19,982 nt of DNA from Alphaproteobacteria bacterium (GTDB lineage: Bacteria; Pseudomonadota; Alphaproteobacteria; Puniceispirillales; Puniceispirillaceae), in NCBI GenBank assembly GCA_011525265.1, contig WTHV01000163.1:1-19982 (forward strand), written 5' to 3'. Shown piece after piece: positions 7,728 through 15,483 of this stretch. The notes beneath the pieces are model-generated. The model was not told where the DNA came from, did not search any database, and worked only from the letters and a program-made list of their open reading frames with translations. Both the position numbers and the translations under genes were made by a program. Every line of letters begins with the position of its first letter. Within the stretch, counting starts at the first letter, position 1.

Positions 7728-8390
7728 CTATTCGTGGGTAAAAAGCGGCTTAATAAGCGCTGTGGTAACGGGGCGTTTCTCAGCCAATGATATTTTATCA
7801 ACCGCTTGTGCAATATCAGCAAGCGCCTCATAAGATCGCTCCACACGTGCCAAGATATAGCGCATAGCAGGCTCTGCAACTTGGCATTGGCGATTTGTGA
7901 AATATTTATCAAGCAAGGCTTCGACCAAATCATCATCTGGAAGTGCGACTTGTTGAGCGGCAAGCGCGCGCATCCGAGATGCCAAATCTGGTAGTCGCCA
8001 CCTCATTTGAGAAATAGGCCTCTGACTTGTAATCAAGGCTGATTTGCCTGTTTCTGCGAGGTAATTCATCAGATGGAATAAGGCTTCTTCATCCCATTTT
8101 GCACCATCATCAAGATTATCAAGCACAAGGGCATCAAACGCCCCAAGCCTATCACGCTCAAAATGCTTAAAATCCTGACATTTATAGCAATGCACCTTTG
8201 CGGCAAAAATAGCGGCAAGATGCGATTTACCGCACCCCTTTGGCCCATAGATATTTACCGCATGGTAAGGCGCTGGCCAATCTGGCCATTTTTCAACCCA
8301 TCCAAAGGCAAGTTGGTTGGCTTGTGTGACGAAAAACTCTTTTACCGCCGCTTCATCTGGCAGAACAAGTGATAAGGGTAACTGGCTCAT
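7728..8390 (-). CDS. hda: DnaA-related regulatory inactivator Hda (HdaA)
   Basis: 220-residue AAA+ protein related to DnaA but lacking its DNA-binding domain. With the sliding clamp it stimulates ATP hydrolysis by DnaA and so prevents re-initiation. Residues 3-8, QLPLSL, form a clamp-binding motif at the extreme N-terminus, as expected for Hda. Walker A is GPKGCGKS (49-56), Walker B ends at D91 in ALVLDN, sensor 1 is LITSQRP (119-125), the arginine finger is probably R139 in LPDLASRM, and sensor 2 probably R185. The start ATG shares its A with the TAA of the upstream DUF2066 gene, so translation is probably coupled. In many alphaproteobacteria hda is followed by ppk and ppx; here an SDR follows. 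Confidence 0.93.
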   Translation of the reverse strand: MSQLPLSLVLPDEAAVKEFFVTQANQLAFGWVEKWPDWPAPYHAVNIYGPKGCGKSHLAAIFAAKVHCYKCQDFKHFERDRLGAFDALVLDNLDDGAKWDEEALFHLMNYLAETGKSALITSQRPISQMRWRLPDLASRMRALAAQQVALPDDDLVEALLDKYFTNRQCQVAEPAMRYILARVERSYEALADIAQAVDKISLAEKRPVTTALIKPLFTHE

Positions 8391-9505
8391 TATCGAATTA
8401 CCGTCTGACCATTTTCATAAGATAAGGACAAACCAACAGATGCTAAGGCATAACGCAACGCATCAAGCGAGCCTGTCATTTCAATCAGAATTGTGGCTTG
8501 CGGTGTATCAAGGTCTGATGAGGCATTATCAAAAATGATAGGCTTTGTGGACATCATCAAAGTCGATAAGTTTTTTATCACTGGCAGTTTTTGCAACATC
8601 GCCTTTTTTGCTATCCAATCTTTATGATTGTCAAAATTCATAATGGCGACCAACTCATTCGATAGGCCTTGGCGTCGCACATTCGCTTTCTGCCAACTTT
8701 GTTCTAATTTTGCCGTTACCTCTAACTGAAATTGTATCATTTCCGATTTATAATCTGCCTCTAGACCATCAAAAATGTGGTCTTTGACACGGGCTATAAC
8801 ACCACCATCCTTATCAAATAAGATAGCACGCAAACCTAATTGCGGCATGCCTTCTTGGACTTGCACCACAGCACTAACCCATAATATCTGCTCCGCCTTG
8901 GCGCGCAAAGCGGCCTTTTGCAAACTGGCCTTATCAGCTGCGCGAATCTTCTCAGCTTTGATTTGACGCTCATTGGCAAGATTTGCCTCAAGCAACGTAA
9001 AGCGCAAAAGGCCATCAGATTGCGCGGCTGTCTCGCGCCAAATCTGAATAAAAGGGTTAGAATCCTGCCAGGCTCTTGTGCCGGCGCCATCTGTAAAGAC
9101 TGGCAAAACAAGGATTTGCGGGCTCGTCACCTCTGCCCATTCCAAATCAGCCTCACGAAAGAGCGCGCGCATTTGATCTGGAGAAAAGCAAATATCAATC
9201 TCTGCAATATAACGCGATGGCAAAGAGGTTTCAGTGCGAATATGTACAAGCTCAACCAATGATTCTGGCGCAACATCAAAGGGAAGATTTTGCCCCTCAA
9301 GCAATAAACGATCTGTCACAAGCGCAAAGGCAGATTCATGTGCCTCTTGCAAGGAAAGCCGCTGTGCCTCATTCGCTGTCTCGGCTGTGCGATCAATCAT
9401 AATGCCACTATGGCCAAACACATCATTTTGACAGGCAGATTGCGCAAAAACAGAGTGGTTTATGGCTAAACAGATGAATAAGATTGTGCTAAGACTAAGT
9501 CTCAC
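8390..9505 (-). CDS. Exported protein of the DUF2066 family
   Basis: 371 residues if started at the GTG at 9505. The N-terminus MRLSLSTILFICLAINHSVFA is a clean signal peptide, likely cut after VFA, so the protein should be periplasmic or envelope-associated. The DUF2066 assignment rests on remembered family pattern: an N-terminal Ala/Glu-rich helix segment with TAETANEAQRLSLQEA, then FSPDQMRALFREADLEW leading to ILVLPVF, and a W-x-DSNPF stretch. No catalytic motif is seen and the biochemical role is unknown. AAGGG at 9514-9518 lies 8 bases before this GTG. The alternative ATG at 9553 adds 16 residues, has no ribosome site and buries the signal. The stop overlaps the hda ATG by one base. It diverges from purM, a recurrent arrangement around alphaproteobacterial hda. 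Confidence 0.75.
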   Translation of the reverse strand: MRLSLSTILFICLAINHSVFAQSACQNDVFGHSGIMIDRTAETANEAQRLSLQEAHESAFALVTDRLLLEGQNLPFDVAPESLVELVHIRTETSLPSRYIAEIDICFSPDQMRALFREADLEWAEVTSPQILVLPVFTDGAGTRAWQDSNPFIQIWRETAAQSDGLLRFTLLEANLANERQIKAEKIRAADKASLQKAALRAKAEQILWVSAVVQVQEGMPQLGLRAILFDKDGGVIARVKDHIFDGLEADYKSEMIQFQLEVTAKLEQSWQKANVRRQGLSNELVAIMNFDNHKDWIAKKAMLQKLPVIKNLSTLMMSTKPIIFDNASSDLDTPQATILIEMTGSLDALRYALASVGLSLSYENGQTVIR

Positions 9506-9513
9506 AACATGAA

Positions 9514-9518
9514 CCCTT
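9514..9518 (-). promoter_or_regulatory. Ribosome binding site deciding the DUF2066 start
   Basis: On the minus strand AAGGG lies 8 bases before GTG at 9505. The upstream ATG at 9553 has nothing comparable, so this site favours the shorter protein, which also has the better signal peptide. Confidence 0.6.
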
Positions 9519-9611
9519 ATAATTGCGTGCCAAAACAGTGACCTGCTTGCCATGCGCCAATGAAAAAACCCATTTGGGTATTTATAACGACAATATCACC
9601 AAGAGACTAGC

Positions 9612-10685
9612 ATGACTGATAAAAAGAATGAAACAGGCTTAACCTATCGCGATGCAGGTGTTGATATTGACGCAGGTGAAGCACTTGTTGAGGCGATTAA
9701 GCCAGAGGCAAAACGCACAACGCGCAAAGGCTCTAATCCTGAATTAGGCGGCTTTGGCGGTTTGTTTGACCTTAAGGCGGCTGGCTATAAAGACCCTATC
9801 TTAGTTTCTGGCACAGATGGGGTTGGCACGAAGCTTGAAATTGCCAAACATATGGGCCATCACCGCACACTTGGCATTGATTTGGTGGCAATGTGCTCAA
9901 ACGATATTCTAGCACAAGGGGCGATGCCGCTCTTCTTCTTGGATTATTTTTCAACAGGAAAGCTTGATGTTGAGACAGGAAAGCAGCTTGTTGCGGGCAT
10001 TGCAGATGGCTGTATTGAGGCAGGCTGTGCGCTTATTGGCGGTGAGACAGCTGAGATGCCTGGTGTCTATGGCGATGGTGACTATGACTTGGCTGGCTTT
10101 TGTGTTGGCGCGGTAGAACGAGACGATATCCTGACCAAAGGGATGGTTGGCGCAGGTGATAAAATCATCGCCCTACCGTCTTCTGGTGTTCATGCTAATG
10201 GCTTTTCACTTGTACGTAAAATCATGCAAGTCACAGGCACTGATTTGCATGATGATGCCCCCTTTGCGAAAGGCCAACCATTGGGCATGGCGCTTTTGGC
10301 ACCAACACGTATTTACACAGATGCGGTTATGGCAGCAATGGAGACAGGCGGCGTCACGGGCGTTGCGCATATCACAGGCGGTGGTCTCATTGAAAATCCG
10401 CCCCGTGTGTATGATGACGCGCTTGCCGCCAAGCTGAATCTAAAAGCCCGTCCCCTTCCCCCACTTTTCCAATGGCTAAAACAGGCAGGAAATATCTCAA
10501 ATTATGAGCTTGCACGCACCTTTAATTGCGGCATTGGTATGCTTGTCTATGTCACAGCAGATAAGGCCGATGACGCTTTAAAAGCCATTACCATGACTGG
10601 TGAAGATGCTTTCATGATTGGCGAGATGGTCGCCCGAGATGATGAGGCTGTGATCCTTGAGGGTATCAATGAGGCGTTTGCCTAA
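9612..10685 (+). CDS. purM: Phosphoribosylformylglycinamidine cyclo-ligase (AIR synthetase)
   Basis: 357-residue enzyme of de novo purine synthesis, closing the imidazole ring of AIR from FGAM with ATP. The phosphate-binding segment GTDGVGTK is at residues 67-74; GGETAEMPGVY and the late HITGGGLIENPPR segment are family signatures. Length is near the usual 345-360. The N-terminus MTDKKNETGLTYRDAGVDI matches the family. A weak AAGAGA precedes the ATG. The TAA is one base away from the purN ATG, so the two are co-translated in an operon. It is divergent from the DUF2066-hda operon; the shared ~106-bp spacer must hold promoters for both, but I could not place them confidently. Confidence 0.97.
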   Translation: MTDKKNETGLTYRDAGVDIDAGEALVEAIKPEAKRTTRKGSNPELGGFGGLFDLKAAGYKDPILVSGTDGVGTKLEIAKHMGHHRTLGIDLVAMCSNDILAQGAMPLFFLDYFSTGKLDVETGKQLVAGIADGCIEAGCALIGGETAEMPGVYGDGDYDLAGFCVGAVERDDILTKGMVGAGDKIIALPSSGVHANGFSLVRKIMQVTGTDLHDDAPFAKGQPLGMALLAPTRIYTDAVMAAMETGGVTGVAHITGGGLIENPPRVYDDALAAKLNLKARPLPPLFQWLKQAGNISNYELARTFNCGIGMLVYVTADKADDALKAITMTGEDAFMIGEMVARDDEAVILEGINEAFA

Positions 10686-10686
10686 T

Positions 10687-11334
10687 ATGGCGTTACGATT
10701 TGCCATCCTCATCTCTGGGCGCGGCAGTAATATGCTTGCGCTAAGCGACAGGCTTGCTGTGCATGGGGCGAAATGTGAGCTTGCGCTTGTTGCGGCAGAT
10801 AATAATTGTGCTGGCCTTGCACTTGCCAAAGAGCGAGGCATTGCCACAGCGCTTTGCCCCTATCAGGGGCGCACAAAAGCACAAAGTGAAGCAGAACTTA
10901 TTGCAAAAATAGAAGAAGCTGGCGCAGACTTTATCCTGCTAGCTGGTTTTATGCGTATATTATCAGCAGATTTTGTTGCCCATTTTGAGGGGCGCATCAT
11001 AAATATTCACCCCTCCTTATTGCCGAAATATAAAGGGCTTGATACGCATCAAAGGGCGCTCAATGCCAAAGATGAGAGGCATGGCGTAACAGTGCATCTT
11101 GTCACGGCAGGCCTTGATGAAGGCCCAATTATCGCACAAGCAGCCATTCCCATTCTTGCACATGACGATGAACAAACACTCTCAGAGCGGCTTTTGCCCG
11201 TGGAACACGCTCTTTACAGCACCGTTATAGAAGCGCTCATCACAGGAGACTTACGTGCAAGAAAGGGCGAATTTTCGTGGCAATGCATACCGCAACTGCC
11301 CGTTAAGGCAGGTGAACTACTTATCCCATCTTAA
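10687..11334 (+). CDS. purN: Phosphoribosylglycinamide formyltransferase (GAR transformylase)
   Basis: 215-residue folate-dependent enzyme of purine synthesis, transferring a formyl group from 10-formyl-THF to GAR. ISGRGSNM at 9-16 binds the phosphate of GAR. The catalytic set is intact and numbered as in E. coli: N106 and H108 in NIHPSLLPKYKG and D144 in LDEGP. The start at 10687 follows the purM stop by one base; the frame is open upstream inside purM but family similarity begins with MALRFAILISGRG. It is followed by 97 bp without a gene before the small membrane protein. Confidence 0.96.
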   Translation: MALRFAILISGRGSNMLALSDRLAVHGAKCELALVAADNNCAGLALAKERGIATALCPYQGRTKAQSEAELIAKIEEAGADFILLAGFMRILSADFVAHFEGRIINIHPSLLPKYKGLDTHQRALNAKDERHGVTVHLVTAGLDEGPIIAQAAIPILAHDDEQTLSERLLPVEHALYSTVIEALITGDLRARKGEFSWQCIPQLPVKAGELLIPS

Positions 11335-11343
11335 TGCTAGCAC

Positions 11344-11372
11344 TTGATTTTCATCCAAAGGCGCGGCATAAG
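11344..11372 (+). promoter_or_regulatory. Possible promoter for the small membrane protein gene
   Basis: TTGATT at 11344-11349 and CATAAG at 11367-11372 have a 17-bp spacer, four of six matches in each box. It lies in the 97-bp gap after purN and would give a leader of roughly 50 bases. It suggests the small gene can be expressed apart from purMN. Confidence 0.35.
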
Positions 11373-11431
11373 AAGTCATGATTATTTCAGCATCAGCGTA
11401 TCTGGTGCATCACTCGCGGGGGCTTTTTGCT

Positions 11432-11563
11432 ATGAATACAGATAATTTTGACAAGCACGCCAAAGCTAATCTTGCCATTTATGAGAATGTTATGAACTTC
11501 TCAAAAATTGTAACAGCAGCTGTTATCGTGACTTTGGTCTTAATGGCAATTTTCTTGCTCTAA
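11432..11563 (+). CDS. Small single-span membrane protein, possibly aa3-type cytochrome c oxidase subunit IV-like
   Basis: 43 residues from an ATG preceded by GGGGG at 11418-11422, 9 bases upstream. The first half is hydrophilic (MNTDNFDKHAKANLAIYENV) and the second is one membrane span ending IFLL at the stop. A short polar head with His and Tyr/Phe followed by one helix is the layout of the bacterial aa3-type cytochrome c oxidase subunit IV family (COX4_pro_2), and such genes often sit alone away from the oxidase operon. The match is by layout and a few residues only, so the name is tentative. A longer reading from 11378 adds 18 residues without a better ribosome site. A strong terminator follows at once, which supports a real transcription unit ending here. 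Confidence 0.6.
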   Translation: MNTDNFDKHAKANLAIYENVMNFSKIVTAAVIVTLVLMAIFLL

Positions 11564-11583
11564 TCTTTTTATCAGCAAGTCAT

Positions 11584-11623
11584 AAAAAAAGCCGCCCTAT
11601 CAGATGATAGAGGCGGCTTTTTT
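11584..11623. terminator. Bidirectional intrinsic terminator
   Basis: GCCGCC (11591-11596) pairs with GGCGGC (11612-11617), and CTATC (11597-11601) pairs with GATAG (11606-11610) around an AGAT loop, with one bulged A. Seven A's flank it on the left and six T's on the right, so it terminates on both strands. It serves the purMN/small-protein unit on plus and ndk on minus. Confidence 0.93.
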
Positions 11624-11640
11624 ATGTTTACAGCAGCTAA

Positions 11641-12063
11641 TTAGCCTACAATTTCATCATCATTGAAGAAATGTGCAATTTCGATAGCGGCATTTTCAAG
11701 GCTGTCTGAGCCATGAACTGAGTTAGCTTCGATTGATTCAGCGAATTCTTTACGAATTGTGCCTTCATCGGCATCTGCTGGGTTAGTTGCGCCCATGACA
11801 CCGCGGTAAGCAGCAACAGCGTCATCACCTTCAAGAACCTGAACCACAACTGGGCCAGATGTCATGAATTCAACAAGCTCGCCATAAAATGGGCGTTCTT
11901 TGTGAACGGCATAGAATTCACCAGCCTGTTCGCTTGTCATATGGATACGCTTTTGTGCGATGATACGAAGGCCTGATGCTTCGATTTTTGCGTTGATAGC
12001 GCCTGTCAAATTGCGACGTGTGGCGTCTGGCTTAATAATAGAAAACGTGCGTTGCTGTGCCAT
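11641..12063 (-). CDS. ndk: Nucleoside diphosphate kinase
   Basis: 140-residue enzyme that balances nucleoside triphosphate pools by moving the gamma-phosphate from ATP to NDPs through a phosphohistidine. The active histidine is H117 in ANSVHGSDS, the same position as in E. coli Ndk, and K11 in IIKPDA is present. It is full length for the family. An AAAGG lies about 10 bases before the ATG. It has its own promoter in the 111-bp gap after holC and ends at the bidirectional terminator. Confidence 0.98.
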   Translation of the reverse strand: MAQQRTFSIIKPDATRRNLTGAINAKIEASGLRIIAQKRIHMTSEQAGEFYAVHKERPFYGELVEFMTSGPVVVQVLEGDDAVAAYRGVMGATNPADADEGTIRKEFAESIEANSVHGSDSLENAAIEIAHFFNDDEIVG

Positions 12064-12128
12064 GATATAGCTACCTTTTCATGAAGTGATAATTAGGTGA
12101 CAGGTAAATATGCCTGAATATGTGCGCT

Positions 12129-12157
12129 ATATAGGGTGTTTTGGGGCTAAAAAGCAA
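12129..12157 (-). promoter_or_regulatory. Likely ndk promoter
   Basis: On the minus strand TTGCTT (12157-12152) and CTATAT (12134-12129) are 17 bp apart. CTATAT is a typical alphaproteobacterial -10. Transcription would start near 12122, giving a leader of about 60 bases. Confidence 0.55.
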
Positions 12158-12174
12158 GCTGTTATTTCATTGGG

Positions 12175-12645
12175 CTAGCCTGCGGCTTTTTGCTCCCACT
12201 TCCCCTCATCTGTTTTCGCAAAATACCGGCACAGGCCTTGATGTTGACTAGATAGGCTTTTCCATTGCGAACGCGCCTCTTGCAAGCCTGCCTCATCCTT
12301 GCCATTAAATAGGACAAAGCACCGCTCATAGGCGGTCATATCAGGGACAAGCTGACCAAACAGTAAAATGGCAAATTCAGCTGCAATTTGATTTTCATTA
12401 GGATCAGAACTGACCCAAATATGCGCAAATTCAGCACCATCATCACCGTCAATGCCATGCGCCAAAAAGCTGAGATCACGTAAAACCCATAAAGCACGGC
12501 TCACATTTTGGGCTTCAGATTTTGGCGCATAGATGATGGTTTTTTTTCCAACAGATTGCGATTTTTCCGTGAGCTGTGCGGCCAATTCGCTGACTTCACC
12601 GCCCGCAAGCTGATAAAAATCAATATGTTGCAATCTGCTGGCCAT
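12175..12645 (-). CDS. holC: DNA polymerase III chi subunit
   Basis: 156-residue protein of the HolC family, a clamp-loader accessory subunit that links the polymerase III holoenzyme to single-strand binding protein. Family features are the opening IDFYQL (8-13), an RALWVLRDLSFLAHG segment near 50-64, a buried hydrophobic strand before the NENQIAAEF stretch, ERCFVLFNGKD near 107-117, and the closing YFAKTDEGKWEQKA. The ATG lies 6 bases after the pepA stop, and AGGG within the end of pepA serves as ribosome site. The pepA-holC order is widely conserved in proteobacteria, which strengthens a call that rests on low sequence conservation. Confidence 0.9.
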   Translation of the reverse strand: MASRLQHIDFYQLAGGEVSELAAQLTEKSQSVGKKTIIYAPKSEAQNVSRALWVLRDLSFLAHGIDGDDGAEFAHIWVSSDPNENQIAAEFAILLFGQLVPDMTAYERCFVLFNGKDEAGLQEARSQWKSLSSQHQGLCRYFAKTDEGKWEQKAAG

Positions 12646-12651
12646 CGCTGA

Positions 12652-14097
12652 TTAGCCCTGCCATGTCTCTGCTAAATCATTCAACAAACGCACGCCAAAG
12701 CCTGTGCCACCTGACGGGTGGGCATGGCCTGGCTTATCAGCCCAAGCTTTACCTGCCATATCAATATGCGCCCATGGTGTGCCTTCATCGATAAAGCGTT
12801 CCAAGAAACATGCTGCTGTAATAGAACCACCATAAGGGCCACCAATATTTTTCATATCAGCAATATGTGATTTAAGCATCTTGTGATAGCTCTCACCCAT
12901 AGGCATCTGCCAACATGGCTCTGCTGTCCCATCACCAGATGATTTAATGGCTTTTGCCAAGGCATCATCATTTGAGAATAGACCAGCATAATCCTTGCCC
13001 AATGCGACAAGGATAGCCCCTGTTAAGGTTGCCAAATCAACAATCATTTGTGGCTTAAATTTATCCTGACAATAGGTCAGACAATCAGCGAGCACCAAAC
13101 GCCCCTCAGCATCTGTGTTAATCACTTCAATGGTTTGACCTGATAGAGACGTCACCACATCGCCTGGCCTTTGGGCATCACCATCTGGCATATTCTCTAC
13201 AAGGCCAATAATCCCAACAATGTTGCGCGCGACTTTGCGGCTTGCAATTGCGCACATAGCACCTGTTACAGCAGCCGCACCGCCCATATCCCATTTCATA
13301 TCTTCCATGCCTTTGGCTGGCTTAAGGGAAATGCCGCCTGTATCAAAACAAACCCCCTTCCCAACATAGGCCAATGGCGCTTCTGTCCCGCCGCCATTCC
13401 ATTTCATGACAACCATTTTTGATTCACGTCTTGAGCCCTGACCAACCCCAAGCAAAGCGCCCATGCCAAGCTTTGTCATGGCTGCCTCATCTAACACATC
13501 AACCTCAAGACCAAGAGCGCGCAAGGCCTCACAGCGGGCAGCAAATTCCGCAGGATATAACACATTTGCAGGCTCAGTAATAAGGTCACGTGCCATAAAG
13601 ACGCCTGATAACATCCCTTGATGATCAGCAAATTGTGCCTCTAGCCCGTCAACAGATTTATGCGCCACACAAAGCGTAATTTCAGAGGTGGCCTCTTTTT
13701 TGGTGAAATAATGATTGAATTCATAAGATTGCGACAAAGCACCATAAAGAAGCGCACAAATCATATCATCTGAGATGGTCATCTCAGTGATTGCGGCTGA
13801 GCTCACCTTATGCTTGCGAAGTGTCTTATATAACTCTGCCCCAACAAGCTCGGCTGAAAGACCATTTGAAATATCATTGCCAACACCAACTGCCAAAAAG
13901 CCTGCACCGCTAGCGGCATCAAGATGCAAATAAGATTGCCCAACTTTTCCTTCAAATGACGCCATTTTTGCAATTTGCGCGATAATTGTGCCGTGCTCCG
14001 CAGCACCAGAAAGAGTATTTTGGGCTGAATCAACCAAAATAATCTGCGTCGTTACGTCTGATAAAGGTGAGAAAGTAATTGATAGATGGGCTGACAT
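12652..14097 (-). CDS. pepA: Leucyl aminopeptidase (cytosol aminopeptidase, M17)
   Basis: 481-residue M17 metallopeptidase that removes N-terminal residues from peptides; in E. coli PepA also binds DNA in plasmid resolution and gene control. The two-metal site is complete: K247, D252 (VGKGVCFDTGG), D270, D329 and E331 (NTDAEGRLVLAD); catalytic K259 and R333 are also present. The ATG at 14097 was chosen because AGGAG (14107-14103) is 5 bases upstream; the GTG two codons earlier would overlap that site. It diverges from lptF, as in E. coli, and is followed by holC. Confidence 0.97.
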   Translation of the reverse strand: MSAHLSITFSPLSDVTTQIILVDSAQNTLSGAAEHGTIIAQIAKMASFEGKVGQSYLHLDAASGAGFLAVGVGNDISNGLSAELVGAELYKTLRKHKVSSAAITEMTISDDMICALLYGALSQSYEFNHYFTKKEATSEITLCVAHKSVDGLEAQFADHQGMLSGVFMARDLITEPANVLYPAEFAARCEALRALGLEVDVLDEAAMTKLGMGALLGVGQGSRRESKMVVMKWNGGGTEAPLAYVGKGVCFDTGGISLKPAKGMEDMKWDMGGAAAVTGAMCAIASRKVARNIVGIIGLVENMPDGDAQRPGDVVTSLSGQTIEVINTDAEGRLVLADCLTYCQDKFKPQMIVDLATLTGAILVALGKDYAGLFSNDDALAKAIKSSGDGTAEPCWQMPMGESYHKMLKSHIADMKNIGGPYGGSITAACFLERFIDEGTPWAHIDMAGKAWADKPGHAHPSGGTGFGVRLLNDLAETWQG

Positions 14098-14237
14098 GAC
14101 CACTCCTAGTTACAAGTTTATCCAAACAGAGCCAACATAAGGGTAAAATGTTGAAAACAATCTGCTTTTCATGTGAAACTACTTTGCCATTCCTGCCTTG
14201 AATATGCTAGATACAAAAAGGAAAAGGCGGATAGTTT

Positions 14238-14294
14238 TGCCATTGCCACATTGTCATCAGGTGATGTTTGGGCGGCGATGGCACTGCCACCAGT
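14238..14294. repeat. Nested and tandem hairpins in the pepA/lptF divergent spacer
   Basis: In the 273-bp gap, TGCCATTGCC (14238-14247) pairs with GGCGATGGCA (14274-14283): ten pairs, one of them G-U. The 26-base loop holds a smaller stem, CATC-AGGT-GATG (14255-14266). Sharing one base with the outer stem, ACTG-CCAC-CAGT (14283-14294) forms another short hairpin, followed by a GTTAAC palindrome at 14293-14298. TGGC (14279-14282) can instead pair with GCCA (14286-14289), so alternative folds compete. No T-run follows, so it is not an intrinsic terminator. It may be an mRNA leader element or a protein-binding region; no known riboswitch was recognised. Confidence 0.45.
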
Positions 14295-14302
14295 TAACAG
14301 AT

Positions 14303-14330
14303 GTGACAGCTTGGTAAAATGTGGTATTTT
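14303..14330 (+). promoter_or_regulatory. Possible lptF operon promoter
   Basis: GTGACA at 14303-14308 and TATTTT at 14325-14330 are 16 bp apart. A start near 14337 would give lptF a leader of about 35 bases carrying AGAGG at 14354-14358. If used, the folded element just upstream would be outside the lptF transcript. Low-strength match. Confidence 0.35.
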
Positions 14331-14370
14331 CCCAACATAAGTCAAGCCACTCTAGAGGTAAGTGAGATAA

Positions 14371-15483
14371 ATGCGTCTTCATCGTTATTTATTGAAACAA
14401 TATATGCAAGTCACCACCATGGTACTTGTAAGCCTTTTGATGGTTGTCTGGCTCAATCAAATGCTTCAGCTTTTAGAATTAGTGGTGAATAAGGGCAGCC
14501 CGCTTGGCAGTTTCTTTATCCTCTCACTTCTTGCTATGCCATTATGGCTTTTGCAGGCTATTCCTATCGCCCTTTTCATTGGGGTGATTTGGGTGGTGAA
14601 TAAAATCACCTCTGACCGCGAATTGGTTGCTATGCAAGCCGCTGGATGGAGCATCAAACAATTCACAATTGCGCCTCTCTTACTAGGTGCTTGCTGCACG
14701 GCTTTTTTAATCCTGAACTCAATCATTTTGCTCCCTGCAGGCTTTGGCACTTTTAAAGACAAGCAATCAGAATTGCGCGCGGCCATCCCAAAGGTTCTTT
14801 TGCAAGATAAGGTCTTTGTTGATCTAGCACCAAATTTAACCATTTTTATCAATGAGCGTGTATCACGAACCAGTGTGCGCAATGTCTTTATCCAAGATAA
14901 AAGAAATTCTGATGCCATCAGCACCCTAACCGCCGCAAAAGGCCAGTTCCTGCTTGATGATGGCCAACCAGTTCTTGTGCTAGAGCAAGGACAACGCTCG
15001 CAAATCAATCATCTAGGCGAAGCTAGTGCCACATTATATTTTGACCACTATAAGCTAAATATTGCACGCACCTCGCAAAGTACGGCACAGCGAAGTGTCC
15101 TTGATATGAATGAGGATAGTATCACTAATCTTCTTAATCCTGAGACATCCGCATCACCGCGCTATATCAACCAACGATTGGCCTATGGTCATTATCGCAT
15201 CACAAGCCCGTTTCTTGCCATTACATTGATACTTGTAGCGTTGGCCGCACTTCTTCGTGGCAGATTGCGCGACGAATTCAAACGCCGGCGTATGTGGCAG
15301 GCTATTATTGCCGGTATGGTGGTGCAAATCCTCTTTATCAGCGCGCGCTCTATCACAGTGGCATCATCGCAATTATGGTTCGCGCAATATCTCGTGCTAA
15401 TTCTCCCAGCTGCCATCGCAGGCTATATGCTGCTAGCACCCGAAACAGCGCGTTTTAAAAATTGGCAAATGGTGAAATCATGA
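14371..15483 (+). CDS. lptF: LPS export ABC transporter permease LptF
   Basis: 370-residue inner-membrane protein of the YjgP/YjgQ family. With LptG and the ATPase LptB2 it extracts lipopolysaccharide from the inner membrane and passes it to LptC. It opens with RYLLKQYM and has three N-terminal spans (about 13-35, 52-78, 98-120), a periplasmic beta-jellyroll domain (about 125-265) and three C-terminal spans (about 270-360). The coupling-helix region SDRELVAMQAAGWS (about 86-99) is typical. The family start context fits the ATG at 14371, with weak AGAGG upstream. The TGA overlaps the lptG ATG in an ATGA junction. First gene of a five-gene run. Confidence 0.93.
   Translation: MRLHRYLLKQYMQVTTMVLVSLLMVVWLNQMLQLLELVVNKGSPLGSFFILSLLAMPLWLLQAIPIALFIGVIWVVNKITSDRELVAMQAAGWSIKQFTIAPLLLGACCTAFLILNSIILLPAGFGTFKDKQSELRAAIPKVLLQDKVFVDLAPNLTIFINERVSRTSVRNVFIQDKRNSDAISTLTAAKGQFLLDDGQPVLVLEQGQRSQINHLGEASATLYFDHYKLNIARTSQSTAQRSVLDMNEDSITNLLNPETSASPRYINQRLAYGHYRITSPFLAITLILVALAALLRGRLRDEFKRRRMWQAIIAGMVVQILFISARSITVASSQLWFAQYLVLILPAAIAGYMLLAPETARFKNWQMVKS

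Noticed and set aside
9563..9579. ACCC-AAAT-GGGT hairpin followed by T6 on the minus strand, upstream of the DUF2066 gene, as an attenuator
   Set aside because: The stem is only four pairs, too weak for an intrinsic terminator without further evidence.
14278..14340. 20-codon upstream ORF before lptF as a leader peptide
   Set aside because: No convincing ribosome site, no run of regulatory codons, and a second equally short frame overlaps it; chance explains both.
14466..15008. 180-codon open frame on the minus strand inside lptF
   Set aside because: It lies wholly antisense to a well-supported membrane protein, shows no recognisable family and no upstream ribosome site; it is a shadow of lptF codon usage.
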